From NCBI GenBank assembly GCA_965198655.1, contig OZ240668.1:1798001-1862000 (forward strand): a stretch of 64,000 nucleotides of DNA, given 5' to 3'. The notes beneath the pieces are model-generated. The model was not told the origin of the DNA, ran no database searches, and was given only the letters and a program-made list of their open reading frames with translations. Shown piece by piece: positions 45,680 through 54,649 of the stretch (the stretch's first letter is position 1; every line of letters begins with the position of its first letter). The DNA comes from Lichenicola sp965198655 (lineage in GTDB: Bacteria; Pseudomonadota; Alphaproteobacteria; Acetobacterales; Acetobacteraceae). The position numbers were made by a program, and so were the translations under genes.

Positions 45680-46503
45680 CACGACGCCACCTTCGGCTCT
45701 GGCAGCCGCGTCCAGTCCGGGACCCTCGCCTGCAGGGTGCCGCCCTCGTAGTCGAGCGCGCCGTGCAGGTGCTCCAGGCGCAGCACCGCCAGCCCGAGGG
45801 TCTCCCGCGACGAGCGCATGGTGCCGGCCTCGCGTCCGTCCACGGTCAGCACCGTACCCGGCGGCGGCAGCGCGGTCTCCGCGGCGACTGGCACCAGCCG
45901 GCGCTTGAGCAGGCCGCGATAGCGCGTGCGCGCGGTCAACTCCTGCCCCATGTAGCAGCCCTTGGTCCAGGAGATGCCGTCCAGCTCGTCGAAGCCGGCT
46001 TCCAGCAGCACGGTCCGGTCCGGCTCGCAGTCGCGCGTGCCGTCCGGCAGCCCGAGCAGCAGGCGGTGCCGGTCGTAGTCGGCCGCGTCCGCATCGGGCA
46101 GCGGGGGTGCCTCGGCCAGGATGCGCCAGCCGGCCTCGGGCAGCCTTGGATCGGGCGCCGCGACCAAGCCTGGCGGCAGGGCCGGGATGCCGTGCCAGGC
46201 GGCCGACACCGCCAGAACCGATTCCGCCACCTCCACCTGCGCGCGTAACCGGAACCGCGATAGCTTCTGCGCCAGCATCGGCGCCTGCGCGCGCTCGCAG
46301 TCGAGCAGCAGCCGCTCGCTGTCCGACAGCACGAAGAAGTCGGCCAGGTACTTGCCCTGCGGCGTCAGCAGCGCCGCCCACACCGCCCGGCCGGGCGCGG
46401 CCAGGGCGACGTCGTTCGAGACCAGCCCCTGCAGGAAGGACACCCGGTCCGGTCCGGCAACCGACAGGACCGCGCGATCGGGGAGGAAGGCGAGCTTGGA
46501 CAT
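45679..46503 (-). CDS. ygfZ: Folate-binding YgfZ/GcvT-type protein
   Basis: YgfZ helps maintain iron-sulfur enzymes using tetrahydrofolate. The 274-residue product contains the diagnostic KGCYMGQELTARTRYRG motif, with an early VSNDV segment (FLQGLVSNDVAL) and RLRAQVEV. It is the first gene of the long minus-strand run. It is divergent from the glycosyltransferase gene at 46712, and repeat copy B occupies most of the shared intergenic region. Confidence 0.92.
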   Translation of the reverse strand: MSKLAFLPDRAVLSVAGPDRVSFLQGLVSNDVALAAPGRAVWAALLTPQGKYLADFFVLSDSERLLLDCERAQAPMLAQKLSRFRLRAQVEVAESVLAVSAAWHGIPALPPGLVAAPDPRLPEAGWRILAEAPPLPDADAADYDRHRLLLGLPDGTRDCEPDRTVLLEAGFDELDGISWTKGCYMGQELTARTRYRGLLKRRLVPVAAETALPPPGTVLTVDGREAGTMRSSRETLGLAVLRLEHLHGALDYEGGTLQARVPDWTRLPEPKVAS

Positions 46504-46569
46504 GCACCGAACTTGGGCGAGCCGACGCCTTCCGGCAACGGGAGAAAGGGCTTAAGTGTCCCGGCCTTC

Positions 46570-46690
46570 AAGGCCAGGGCGCTGCCCTGGACCCGCTGGG
46601 GCCGGAGGCCCCAGACCCCTTTTACTTCTAAGAATCGGGTTTGAAGGGCTCTGCCCTTCATGGGGTCCAGGGGCAACGCCCCTGGCCTTC
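46570..46690 (-). repeat. Dispersed four-hairpin repeat element, copy B
   Basis: Four perfect hairpins in a row: CCAGGGC-GCT-GCCCTGG, CTGGGGCC-GGA-GGCCCCAG, GAAGGGC-TCT-GCCCTTC and CCAGGGGC-AAC-GCCCCTGG. The central spacer is AT-richer (TTTTACTTCTAAGAATC). It sits between the divergent ygfZ and glycosyltransferase genes and is the most regular copy. Confidence 0.9.
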
Positions 46691-46711
46691 GCCGCCCACC
46701 GGAGCCCCGTC

Positions 46712-47635
46712 CTGACCCGCATCCTGTTCATCACCGCGACCCGGCTGGGCGACGCGGTCCTGTCCACCGGGCTGCTGGACCACCTGCTGCGTCACGCCTC
46801 GGATCCGCAGGTGACCGTCGCCTGCGGGCCGGTGGCGGCCGGGCTGTTCGAGCGGATGCCGGGGTTGTCGCGGCTGCTGGTGGTGGAGAAGCAGCGCCAC
46901 GACCGGCACTGGCTGTCGCTGTGGCGCGCCTGCGTCGGCATGCGCTGGGACCTGGCGGTGGACCTGCGCGGCTCCGCCGTCACCCTCCTGCTGCGGACGC
47001 GCCGGCGGGCGATCATGCGCGGCGGCCGACGGCCAGGACACCGCGTCGCGCATCTGGGCGGCGTGCTGGGCCTGCGGCCGCCGCCGACGCCGGTCGTCTG
47101 GACCGGTCCCGCCGACGAGCGGCGTGCCGACGCTCTGCTGCCGCAGGGCCGCACCCTGGTCGCCCTCGGCCCGACCGCGAACTGGTCCGGCAAGATCTGG
47201 CCGCCGGAGCGGTTCGCCGCCCTGTTCGCGCGGCTCAGGGAGGCGATGCCGGACGCGGTGCCGGTGGTGTTCGCGGGACCGGGTGCGGCCGAGCACGCGC
47301 TGGGCCAGGCGCTGATCGACCGGCTCGACGGCGCGGTCGACCTGCGCGGCCGGCTGTCGCTAGCCGAGGCGGCGGCCTGCCTGCGCCGCTGCGCGCTGTT
47401 CGTCGGCAACGATTCCGGGCTGATGCACCTGTCGGCGGCGACCGGCATCGCCACGCTCGGCCTGTTCGGACCCAGCCGTCCGTCGGAATACGCGCCGGTG
47501 GGCGGGAGGGCCGGGTTCGTGGCCGCACCCGGCCCGGAGGGCGAGGCGCCGATCGACGGGCTCGGCGTCGAGGTGGTGGCGGACGCGGCGCTGGCGCTGC
47601 TGGCGCGACCTCCGGTGCAGGCGCCCACGTGGTGA
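46712..47635 (+). CDS. Glycosyltransferase family 9 (heptosyltransferase-like)
   Basis: The product has about 307 residues beginning with the GT9 N-terminus ILFITATRLGDAVLSTGLL, then ALGPTANWSGKIWPPERFA, FVGNDSGLMHLSAATGIATLGLFG and PSEYAPVG, as in ADP-heptose:LPS heptosyltransferases. No ATG, GTG or TTG lies at the expected N-terminus. CTG 46712, seven bases after GGAG, is the best start. The open frame to GTG 46556 is formed by the repeat element and should not be counted as protein. Its stop overlaps the next gene (GTGA). Confidence 0.87.
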   Translation: MTRILFITATRLGDAVLSTGLLDHLLRHASDPQVTVACGPVAAGLFERMPGLSRLLVVEKQRHDRHWLSLWRACVGMRWDLAVDLRGSAVTLLLRTRRRAIMRGGRRPGHRVAHLGGVLGLRPPPTPVVWTGPADERRADALLPQGRTLVALGPTANWSGKIWPPERFAALFARLREAMPDAVPVVFAGPGAAEHALGQALIDRLDGAVDLRGRLSLAEAAACLRRCALFVGNDSGLMHLSAATGIATLGLFGPSRPSEYAPVGGRAGFVAAPGPEGEAPIDGLGVEVVADAALALLARPPVQAPTW

Positions 47636-48654
47636 GGGTGGCGCAGGTCATGGCCGGGGCGGCGGCCGGCGGCGCCGAGCTGTTCTTCGAGCGCCTGTCG
47701 GTGGCGCTGGCGGCGGATGGGGCCAGCGTGCTGCCGCTGATCCGGCGCGACCCCGGCCGTGCCGCCCGGCTGCGCGCAGGCGGGCTCGACCCGGTCGAGC
47801 TGCGCTTCGGCGGCCGGCTCGACCTTCTGACCGGACCGCGGATCGGCGCCGCCCTGCGCCGGTTCCGCCCGCGCGTCGCGGTGGCCTGGATGAACCGCGC
47901 CGGCCGGCTGACGCCCTCGGGCGACTGGGTGCTGGCGGGCCGGCTGGGCGGCTACTACGACCTGTCCAACTATCGGCGCTGCGACCACCTGGTCGGCAAC
48001 ACGCGCGGCATCGTGGAGTGGATCGCAGGCGAAGGCTGGCCGGCGTCGCGCGTGCACCACCTGCCGAATTTCGCCGCCGAGCTGTCCGGCGCAGCACCAC
48101 GCCGGCCGGACGGGGTGCCGGACGGCGTGCCGATGCTGCTGGCGCTCGGCCGGCTGCACCGCAACAAGGCGTTCGACGTGCTGATCCGGTCGATGCGCCA
48201 CGTGGAGCGGGCGCACCTGGTGATCGCCGGCGAGGGTCCGGAACGGGCGGCGCTCGAAGCGCTCGCGCGCGGCGAGGGCGTGGCCGACCGGGTGCACATG
48301 CCGGGCTGGGCCGACGACACCGGCGCGCTGATCGCCGCCTGCGCGGTCCTGGTCTGCCCGTCGCGTCACGAGCCGCTCGGCAACGTGGTGATCGAGGGGT
48401 TCTCCGCCGCCCGGCCGGTGGTGGCGGCGCGCGCGCAGGGACCGGTCGAGCTGATCCGGGACGGCGCCGATGGCATGCTGGTGCCGCTGGAGGACCCACG
48501 GGCGCTCGGCGGCGCGCTGTCGGCGGTGCTGGAGGACCGGGTCCTGGCCGGGCGCCTGGCCGCCGCCGGACGATGCCGCTACGAGGCGGAGTTCGCCGCC
48601 GCCCCGGTGCTAGCGCGCTGGCGGACGTTCCTGCAAACGGTGGAGAAGGACTGA
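47632..48654 (+). CDS. Glycosyltransferase family 4 protein
   Basis: The 340-residue product starts at GTG 47632 (VRVAQVMAGAAAGGAELFFERL). The GT-B fold C-terminal domain contains LLALGRLHRNKAFDVLIRSM, LVIAGEGPER, VHMPGWADD, the nucleotide-sugar binding PSRHEPLGNVVIEGFSAARPVV and LVPLEDP. It probably adds a sugar to LPS core or another envelope glycan together with the GT9 gene before it. Its TGA overlaps the asnB-type ATG (TGATG). Confidence 0.9.
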   Translation: MRVAQVMAGAAAGGAELFFERLSVALAADGASVLPLIRRDPGRAARLRAGGLDPVELRFGGRLDLLTGPRIGAALRRFRPRVAVAWMNRAGRLTPSGDWVLAGRLGGYYDLSNYRRCDHLVGNTRGIVEWIAGEGWPASRVHHLPNFAAELSGAAPRRPDGVPDGVPMLLALGRLHRNKAFDVLIRSMRHVERAHLVIAGEGPERAALEALARGEGVADRVHMPGWADDTGALIAACAVLVCPSRHEPLGNVVIEGFSAARPVVAARAQGPVELIRDGADGMLVPLEDPRALGGALSAVLEDRVLAGRLAAAGRCRYEAEFAAAPVLARWRTFLQTVEKD

Positions 48655-50444
48655 TGTGCGGTATCGCCGGGTTCGCCTTCGCCGCAGCGCCACCGGGCGG
48701 GACCGGGGGACCCGCCGCCGGCTTCGACGCCGCCAGCCTGACCGCGCTGGTGCGGGCGCTGGCGCATCGCGGGCCGGACGGCGCCGGGCACAGCCTGGTC
48801 GGACGGGTGGCGCTGGTGCACACCCGCCTGGCGATCATCGACCTCCAGGGCGGCGACCAGCCCTTGTTCGCGGGTCCGGCGGCGCTGATCGCCAACGGCG
48901 AGATCTACAACGACCGGCAGTTGCGCGCGGCCATGCCGGAGGTGCGGTTCGCCACCGGCAGCGACTGCGAGCCGCCGCTGCACCTGTGGCTGCGCGACGG
49001 GCAGCACTACGTCGAGGGCCTGCGCGGGATGTACGCGATCGCCATTCACGAGCGCGGCACCCACAACCTCGTGCTGTCGCGCGACCCGTTCGGGATCAAG
49101 CCGCTCTACCTGGCCGAGCTGGAGCACGGGATCGCCTTCGCCTCCGAGCCGCAGGCGCTGCTGGCGGCGGGCTTCGCCACACGGGGCCTGCGCACCGAGG
49201 CGCGCGACGAGCTGCTGCAGCTTCAGTTCACCACCGGGCGGGATACCATCTTTCCCGGCATCACCCGGCTGCTGCCGGGGGAAACGCTGCGGGTCGCCAA
49301 CGGCCGGGTGATCGACCGCAGCCGCATCCCGGCGCTTCCCGAGGGGCCGGTCGAGCAGATCGGCGAGACCGACGCCCTGCTCCGTCTCGACCGGGCGCTG
49401 GAGGACAGCGTGGCGCTGCACCAGCGCTCGGACGTGCCATACGGGCTGTTCCTGTCCGGCGGCATCGACAGCGCGGTGGTGCTGCGGATGATGGCCCGGC
49501 TCGGCAGCGCCCGGGTGCAGGCCTTCACCGCGGCGTTCGACGTGCCGGAGGCGGCGGACGAAAGCGCGCAGGCGGCCCGCCTGGCCGCGGCGGCGGGTGC
49601 TCGTCACGAGGTGCTGCGGATCGACCAGGCCACGGTCTGGCGCCACCTGCCGGAGATCGTCGCCGCGATGGACGATCCGGTGGCGGACTACGCGATCATC
49701 CCGACCTGGCTGCTGGCCAGGCGCGCGCGCCGCGACGTGAAGGTGATCCTGAGCGGGGAGGGCGGTGACGAGCTGTTCGCGGGCTACGGGCGGTATCGCC
49801 ACGCGATGCGGCCGTGGTGGATGGGCGGGCGGCCGATGCGCCGGCGGGGGACCTTCGACGGGCTCGGCGTGCTGCGCACCGGCGGCGGCCGGGCCCGGGA
49901 CTGGCGGCGCGGCATCGCCGCCACCGAGCTCGGCCGGGTCGGCGGCCGGTCCCGCCTGGCCGAGGCGCAGGCCGCCGACATCGCCGAATGGCTGCCGCAC
50001 GACCTGCTGCTGAAGCTGGACCGCTGCCTGATGGCGCACGGGGTCGAGGGCCGCACGCCGCTGCTCGACCCGGCGGTGGCGGCGGCCTCGTTCCGCCTGC
50101 CCGACGGGCTCAAGGTGCAGGGCGGCCGCGGCAAGTGGCTGCTGCGCCGTTGGCTGGACACCGAGATGCCCGAAGCGCGGCCGTTCGCGCCGAAGCAGGG
50201 CTTCACCGTGCCGGTCGGCGCCTGGATCGCGTCGCAGGGCGACCGGCTGGCGCCGCTGGTGGCGGCACAGCCGGGCGTGGCCGCGGTCGCGGCGCCGGAC
50301 CGGGTGACGGCCTTGTTCCGCAACGCCGCCGGCCGACGGGAGCAGCATGCGGCCTGGACGCTGCTGTTCTACGCGCTGTGGCATCGCACGCATGTGGAAG
50401 CGCGGCTGCCGGCGGGCGACGTGTTCGAGACCCTTGCGTCCTGA
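48654..50444 (+). CDS. asnB: Asparagine synthase (glutamine-hydrolysing) family amidotransferase
   Basis: The 596-residue product starts MCGIAGFAFA, so Cys2 is the glutaminase nucleophile. The N-terminal domain has HRGPDGAGH, NGEIYND and RDPFGIKPLY. The C-terminal ATP-pyrophosphatase domain has the PP-loop LFLSGGIDSAVVL and SGEGGDELFAGYGRY. Such enzymes make asparagine or, within polysaccharide clusters, amidate a sugar acid. Coupling to two glycosyltransferase genes favours the latter or a mixed role. Confidence 0.88.
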   Translation: MCGIAGFAFAAAPPGGTGGPAAGFDAASLTALVRALAHRGPDGAGHSLVGRVALVHTRLAIIDLQGGDQPLFAGPAALIANGEIYNDRQLRAAMPEVRFATGSDCEPPLHLWLRDGQHYVEGLRGMYAIAIHERGTHNLVLSRDPFGIKPLYLAELEHGIAFASEPQALLAAGFATRGLRTEARDELLQLQFTTGRDTIFPGITRLLPGETLRVANGRVIDRSRIPALPEGPVEQIGETDALLRLDRALEDSVALHQRSDVPYGLFLSGGIDSAVVLRMMARLGSARVQAFTAAFDVPEAADESAQAARLAAAAGARHEVLRIDQATVWRHLPEIVAAMDDPVADYAIIPTWLLARRARRDVKVILSGEGGDELFAGYGRYRHAMRPWWMGGRPMRRRGTFDGLGVLRTGGGRARDWRRGIAATELGRVGGRSRLAEAQAADIAEWLPHDLLLKLDRCLMAHGVEGRTPLLDPAVAAASFRLPDGLKVQGGRGKWLLRRWLDTEMPEARPFAPKQGFTVPVGAWIASQGDRLAPLVAAQPGVAAVAAPDRVTALFRNAAGRREQHAAWTLLFYALWHRTHVEARLPAGDVFETLAS

Positions 50445-50553
50445 TGATGGGCAGCCGGCGCCTGGTGAGCCGCGTGGAGTTCGGGTCGCCTCCGCCCGAC
50501 GTCGACCCGACGCCTCGCAAGCCGTTTTCCCGGACGGGGACCGGCCGGTTGGA

Positions 50554-51699
50554 TCACGAGCAGCCGCTTTTCGGGGCCAGAAACGTCGTCGAGCCGCCTG
50601 CCGCAGGGGCGAGGTCGGGAAGACGGTCCTGCACGCCGGGCAGGCGGCTTCGCGAGCGGGAGGCCACGAACTCGTAGAGCGCGCGCTCGACGCGGTTGCC
50701 GGCGGTGACCTGCGGCAGCGCCTGCTCGAACTCGGCGATCGACCGGTCGGCCTGGTCCAGGCTGGCGGCGTTGAGGCGGCCGAGGTCGGCGCCGGACAGG
50801 TCGATCCGGAGCATGTCCGCCACCTCCGACACGAAGCCGTCGATCTCCTCGGTCGGCCGGAACAGGCAGCGATCGTCGCCGAGCAGGCGCTTCGCCACGC
50901 CGAGCAGCTCGGCGTCGTGCTGCACACCGTAGTCTGACTGATAATCGAAGCCGAGCATGAGAAGCTGCTGTCGCAGCTCCATCTGCCCGTCATGGGTCTG
51001 CAGGAACGAGGCCAGCGCGTCGCGGCGCATCGCCTGCATGATCGGCGTGAAGGTGCTGGGGTCCTCCCCGGCGCGGCGGCTGTGCAGGAAGGCGGAGCGG
51101 AACCGGGCGGTCGGCTCCCGCACCAGCCCCACCACCCGGTCCCCGTCTGCGGCATGGGCGAGCAGCAGCGGCACCGGCACGTGGCCGCCGACTAGGTCGT
51201 ACTCGCCCGGCCGCGGCGGGTTGCGCCGGAAGGTCTCGAACGAGTCGTAGTACAGGCTCGACCGCACCCGCTCGCTCAGCGCGGTCCAGACCGCGGTGCC
51301 GGCGGCCTTCGGGACGTGCGCGAAGAAGACCGTGCCGTCGATCCGCTTCAGGCGGTCCGAGTGGACGTGCTCGTGGAGGGTGCAGACATGCGGGTCGTCG
51401 ACGTGCGGCCGCCTGCCGAGCGGGAACGGGGCGGCTTTCCGGAAGCAGACCAGCACCTCGTTGGCGAATACGAAGCGCCACCGCCCCATGATCGCCCGCA
51501 GCGCCGGCTTGGGCAGGCCCGCGAGCCTGCCCTTGTGCAGCACCAGCACGCTGGCCCGCCCGATGCGGATCTCGTTGTCGTAGAACCGCGTCGCCCACGC
51601 GCCGCACGGCCAGTCGCCGCGCGGCAGCAGCAGACGGTCGTGACGACGAAGCAGGGGCTCGATCGCGGCCCACGCCGCCTGCCAGCAGGGATCACGCAC
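50554..51699 (-). CDS. Sulfotransferase-family protein
   Basis: The product has 381 residues. The PAPS-binding elements are visible: a 5'-phosphosulfate loop FFAHVPKAAGTAVWTAL near residue 125 and a 3'-phosphate motif LVREPTARFRSAFLHSRRAG near residue 195. These match eukaryote-like Sulfotransfer_2 proteins that sulfate sugars or other envelope components. The N-terminal 110 residues have no recognised domain. It is convergent with the asnB-like gene and transcribed apart from the glycosyltransferases, although sharing a polysaccharide theme. Confidence 0.82.
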   Translation of the reverse strand: MRDPCWQAAWAAIEPLLRRHDRLLLPRGDWPCGAWATRFYDNEIRIGRASVLVLHKGRLAGLPKPALRAIMGRWRFVFANEVLVCFRKAAPFPLGRRPHVDDPHVCTLHEHVHSDRLKRIDGTVFFAHVPKAAGTAVWTALSERVRSSLYYDSFETFRRNPPRPGEYDLVGGHVPVPLLLAHAADGDRVVGLVREPTARFRSAFLHSRRAGEDPSTFTPIMQAMRRDALASFLQTHDGQMELRQQLLMLGFDYQSDYGVQHDAELLGVAKRLLGDDRCLFRPTEEIDGFVSEVADMLRIDLSGADLGRLNAASLDQADRSIAEFEQALPQVTAGNRVERALYEFVASRSRSRLPGVQDRLPDLAPAAGGSTTFLAPKSGCS

Positions 51700-51774
51700 G
51701 AGGGCAATTCCTGCAAGGACCAGGCCAGACCGGCTCTACCCTGGCGAGCCGGTCGACGGCGCCGTCGGTCCGGG

Positions 51775-52992
51775 TCAGGCCGCCTGGTCCAGGGCATAAC
51801 GGCGGCAGTGCTGCAGGTAGGCCGCCTCGTGGGCCGCAACCAGCTCGACCACGCCGTTCCACAGCCATGACGGCGCGTCGAGCGCGCCGGAGCGGCGGCG
51901 GAGCTCCTTGAGCCAGCTTGCCCGGTCGGCGGCGTCGAGCTGCCTGGCATGGGCATGACCGACCACCCCGGCGAGGAAGCCGGCCACGTCCGTCGCCTCG
52001 GCGCGTTCGAGACGCTCGATCTCCAGCTTCAGGTCCTGCGGCAGCAGCTCGCGCACGAACACCGGCTTATCCAGCAGCCGTCCGGTGGCCATGCGTCCGC
52101 CGAGCAGCGGCGACAGGGCGCGCGCGCCGGCGACCACCCGCTCGGCGTTGTCACGCGGCATGCCGGCGGTGCTGTCGCGCGGCGCCGCGGCCGCGGCCGC
52201 CTCCTTCACGTCCATCAGGCAGTGCCGGGCGGCCTTGCCGCGCCCGACCTCCGCCAGCACCGCGAAGCGAAGCCGGCCCAGCGAGCTGCATCCCTTGCGC
52301 CAGTAAGCGGCATCCAGCACCCGCACCGGCGCGTCGTCGGGCCGCTCGCGGAGGGTGGTGACCAGGTGGTGCATTGCCGCGTCGTCGAACAAGGCGTCGA
52401 TCCCCTGCCGCTCGGCTCGGCGAAGCGGCCAGAAGCGCTTGCCGAGCGGGATCACCGGTTCCAGCCCCTCGATCCGCTCGTCCGCGAGGTGCTTCCACGA
52501 CCGCCCGGCGGCCTCGCGCATCACCTGCCTGATGATCTTGGGCATGGTCGCGTCCTGGTCGTGCGCCTGCTCCGGATCGGCCGCGAACGCCGCCTCGTAG
52601 CCTTCGGTCATGCGTTCCAGCATGTGCGCGGTGGCGACGCCGGGCAGATCGGAGCCGCGCGCCGCCGTCGCCAGGGACAGGCCGAGCCGGATCAGGTCGT
52701 GCACCGGGTTGCCGATCACGGTCTGGTCGAGGTCGCGGATCTGGATCGCCAGGGTGCCGTCGCCGCTGGCGACCGGGCCCAGGTTGCCGACGTGGCAATC
52801 GCCGCAGATCCAGGCGGACGGCCCGTCGGGCAGCGTCAGGCGGGATGCGTCCAGCCACTCGTAGAACCGCACCGTGCTGCCGCGGACATAGGCGTGCGCC
52901 GACACCGCCATCTTCCGGTTGCGCTCGGCCTCAAGGCGCTTGGCCCGGTCCGCCGGCCGGACGAGGGTGCTGTCGTTCATCGTGCTGTTCAT
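51775..52992 (-). CDS. DUF2252 family protein
   Basis: The product has about 405 residues, from ATG 52992 (MNSTMNDSTLVRPADRAKRL); 52980 and 53016 are alternatives. Typical DUF2252 features are FYEWLD, WICGDCHVGNLGP, IQIRDLDQTVIGNPVHDLIRLGLSL and YWRKGCSSLGRLRF. The DCHVGNLG and DLDQT motifs resemble the catalytic and metal-binding loops of aminoglycoside phosphotransferase-like kinases, so a small-molecule kinase activity is possible. The substrate is unknown. It follows no clear operon. Confidence 0.87.
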   Translation of the reverse strand: MNSTMNDSTLVRPADRAKRLEAERNRKMAVSAHAYVRGSTVRFYEWLDASRLTLPDGPSAWICGDCHVGNLGPVASGDGTLAIQIRDLDQTVIGNPVHDLIRLGLSLATAARGSDLPGVATAHMLERMTEGYEAAFAADPEQAHDQDATMPKIIRQVMREAAGRSWKHLADERIEGLEPVIPLGKRFWPLRRAERQGIDALFDDAAMHHLVTTLRERPDDAPVRVLDAAYWRKGCSSLGRLRFAVLAEVGRGKAARHCLMDVKEAAAAAAPRDSTAGMPRDNAERVVAGARALSPLLGGRMATGRLLDKPVFVRELLPQDLKLEIERLERAEATDVAGFLAGVVGHAHARQLDAADRASWLKELRRRSGALDAPSWLWNGVVELVAAHEAAYLQHCRRYALDQAA

Positions 52993-53329
52993 CCGTCCAG
53001 GGCTTCCGCCGCACAAGCGGCAGTGCGTCGCCTTGTGGCAGATGGTGCGTCCCGCACCGCGAGCAGGAGATCGGGTGCGGCTTTGTCGAGCGGCGGAGCA
53101 GGGTGTCCGGGCGCCCTCGGGGCACCGACGCCGGTGGACGGCGCGGTCGGTCCTGGCTTCGACAACGCCTGCTGCCTTGTCGTGTCACCTGCACGCTGCC
53201 GCCGGCCGGACCCGGCAGAAACGTCCAGCGCGACCGTTCTGACCGGCAAAAGGATAGCGGGCGGCAGATGAACTCGCAGATCGCACGTCGGTTGGCCAGG
53301 ACGAGGCCGATGATTGTAGGCTCCCCGCC
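52993..53329. other. Intergenic region between DUF2252 and dihydroorotase genes
   Basis: These 337 bases lie between divergent genes and should contain both promoters. Nothing else was recognised: no repeat copy, RNA gene or credible ORF. Confidence 0.4.
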
Positions 53330-54649
53330 ATGCGTTACGACCTGATCATACGAGGCGGCACCTGCGTTCTACCGTGGGGCGAGGCCCGGGCGGATATTGG
53401 CGTGGTCGACGGTCGCATCGCCTCGCTCGACGTCCAGGCCGGGTCGGAGGCCGTCGAGACGATCGACGCGACCGGGTTGCACGTGCTGCCCGGGCTGATC
53501 GACGCGCACGTGCACCTGCGCGACCCGGGCGACGCCGCGGTGGAAAGCATCCCGACCGGGACCCGGGCGGCGATCCTGGGCGGCATCGCCACCGTGTTCG
53601 ACATGCCCAACACCAGCCCCGCGATCACCGACGACGCGACGCTGCGCTGGAAGCAGGACTACGCGTCGGCGCAAAGCTATGCCGACTTCGCCTTCTATGT
53701 CGGCGCCACCCGGGCCAACACCGCGGCGTTGGCCGAGTACGAAACCAGGGCAGGAGTGTGCGCGGTCAAGTTGTTTGCCGGCAGCTCCACCGGCGACCTG
53801 ATGATCGAGGACGACGCCGGCATCGAGGCGGTCATGCGCTCCGGCCGAAGGCGGGTCGCCTTCCACAGCGAGGACGAGTACCGGCTGCAGGCGCGCAAGA
53901 ACTCGTTCCACGCCGGGATGCCGTACGACACCCACCGGATCTGGCGCGACGAGGAATGCGCGTTCCTCGGCACCCGCCGGATCATGGCGCTGGCCCGACG
54001 CACCGGACGCCCGGCGCACATCCTGCACGTTTCGACTGCCGAGGAGCTCGGCTACCTGCGCGCGTTCCGCGACGTCGCCACCGTGGAGGTGCTGGTCAAC
54101 CACCTGACCCAGGTGGCGCCCGAGTGCTACGAGCGCCTGGGCGGGCTCGCGGTGATGAACCCGCCGATCCGCGACCGGCGGCATTACGAGGCGAGCTGGG
54201 CGGCGGTCCGCGACGGCACCGTGGACACCGTGTCCTCCGACCACGCTCCGCACCCGTTGGCTGCGAAGCAGAAGGAGTGGCCAGCCTGCCCGGCCGGGCT
54301 CACCGGGGTGCAGACGATCGTGCCGGTGATGCTGGACCACGTGAACGCCGGTCGGTTGTCGCTGTCGCGCCTGGCCGACCTGATGGCGGCGGGTCCTGCG
54401 CGCGTCTACAACATGGCGGCCAAGGGCCGGATCGCCGCCGGCTACGACGCCGACTTCACCCTGGTCGACATGAAGGCGCGCCGCACCATACGCAACGAGT
54501 GGATCGCCACCCCCTGCGGCTGGACCCCGTTCGACGGCATGACCGTGACCGGCTGGCCAGTGGCGACGATCCTGCGCGGGGTGCCGGTGATGCGCGACGA
54601 CGCCGTGATCGGGGGCCCGCGCGGCGCCCTGGCACGGTTCGCCTGGTGA
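53330..54649 (+). CDS. Dihydroorotase (class I type)
   Basis: The 439-residue amidohydrolase has the metal-binding HVHLRDPG, a carboxylated-Lys region AVKLFAGSS, metal His residues in AFHSEDE and HILHVSTAEE, and the catalytic Asp in SSDHAPH. The closing segment GRIAAGYDADFTLVDM is typical. It catalyses ring closure of carbamoyl aspartate in pyrimidine synthesis if it is PyrC; an allantoinase or hydantoinase relative cannot be fully excluded. Its TGA overlaps the GTG of the SCO1 gene (GTGA), an odd pairing. Confidence 0.88.
   Translation: MRYDLIIRGGTCVLPWGEARADIGVVDGRIASLDVQAGSEAVETIDATGLHVLPGLIDAHVHLRDPGDAAVESIPTGTRAAILGGIATVFDMPNTSPAITDDATLRWKQDYASAQSYADFAFYVGATRANTAALAEYETRAGVCAVKLFAGSSTGDLMIEDDAGIEAVMRSGRRRVAFHSEDEYRLQARKNSFHAGMPYDTHRIWRDEECAFLGTRRIMALARRTGRPAHILHVSTAEELGYLRAFRDVATVEVLVNHLTQVAPECYERLGGLAVMNPPIRDRRHYEASWAAVRDGTVDTVSSDHAPHPLAAKQKEWPACPAGLTGVQTIVPVMLDHVNAGRLSLSRLADLMAAGPARVYNMAAKGRIAAGYDADFTLVDMKARRTIRNEWIATPCGWTPFDGMTVTGWPVATILRGVPVMRDDAVIGGPRGALARFAW

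Noticed and set aside
46556..46711. N-terminal extension of the GT9 protein
   Set aside because: This stretch is the dispersed repeat, which also appears in non-coding positions elsewhere; the family N-terminus starts at 46712.
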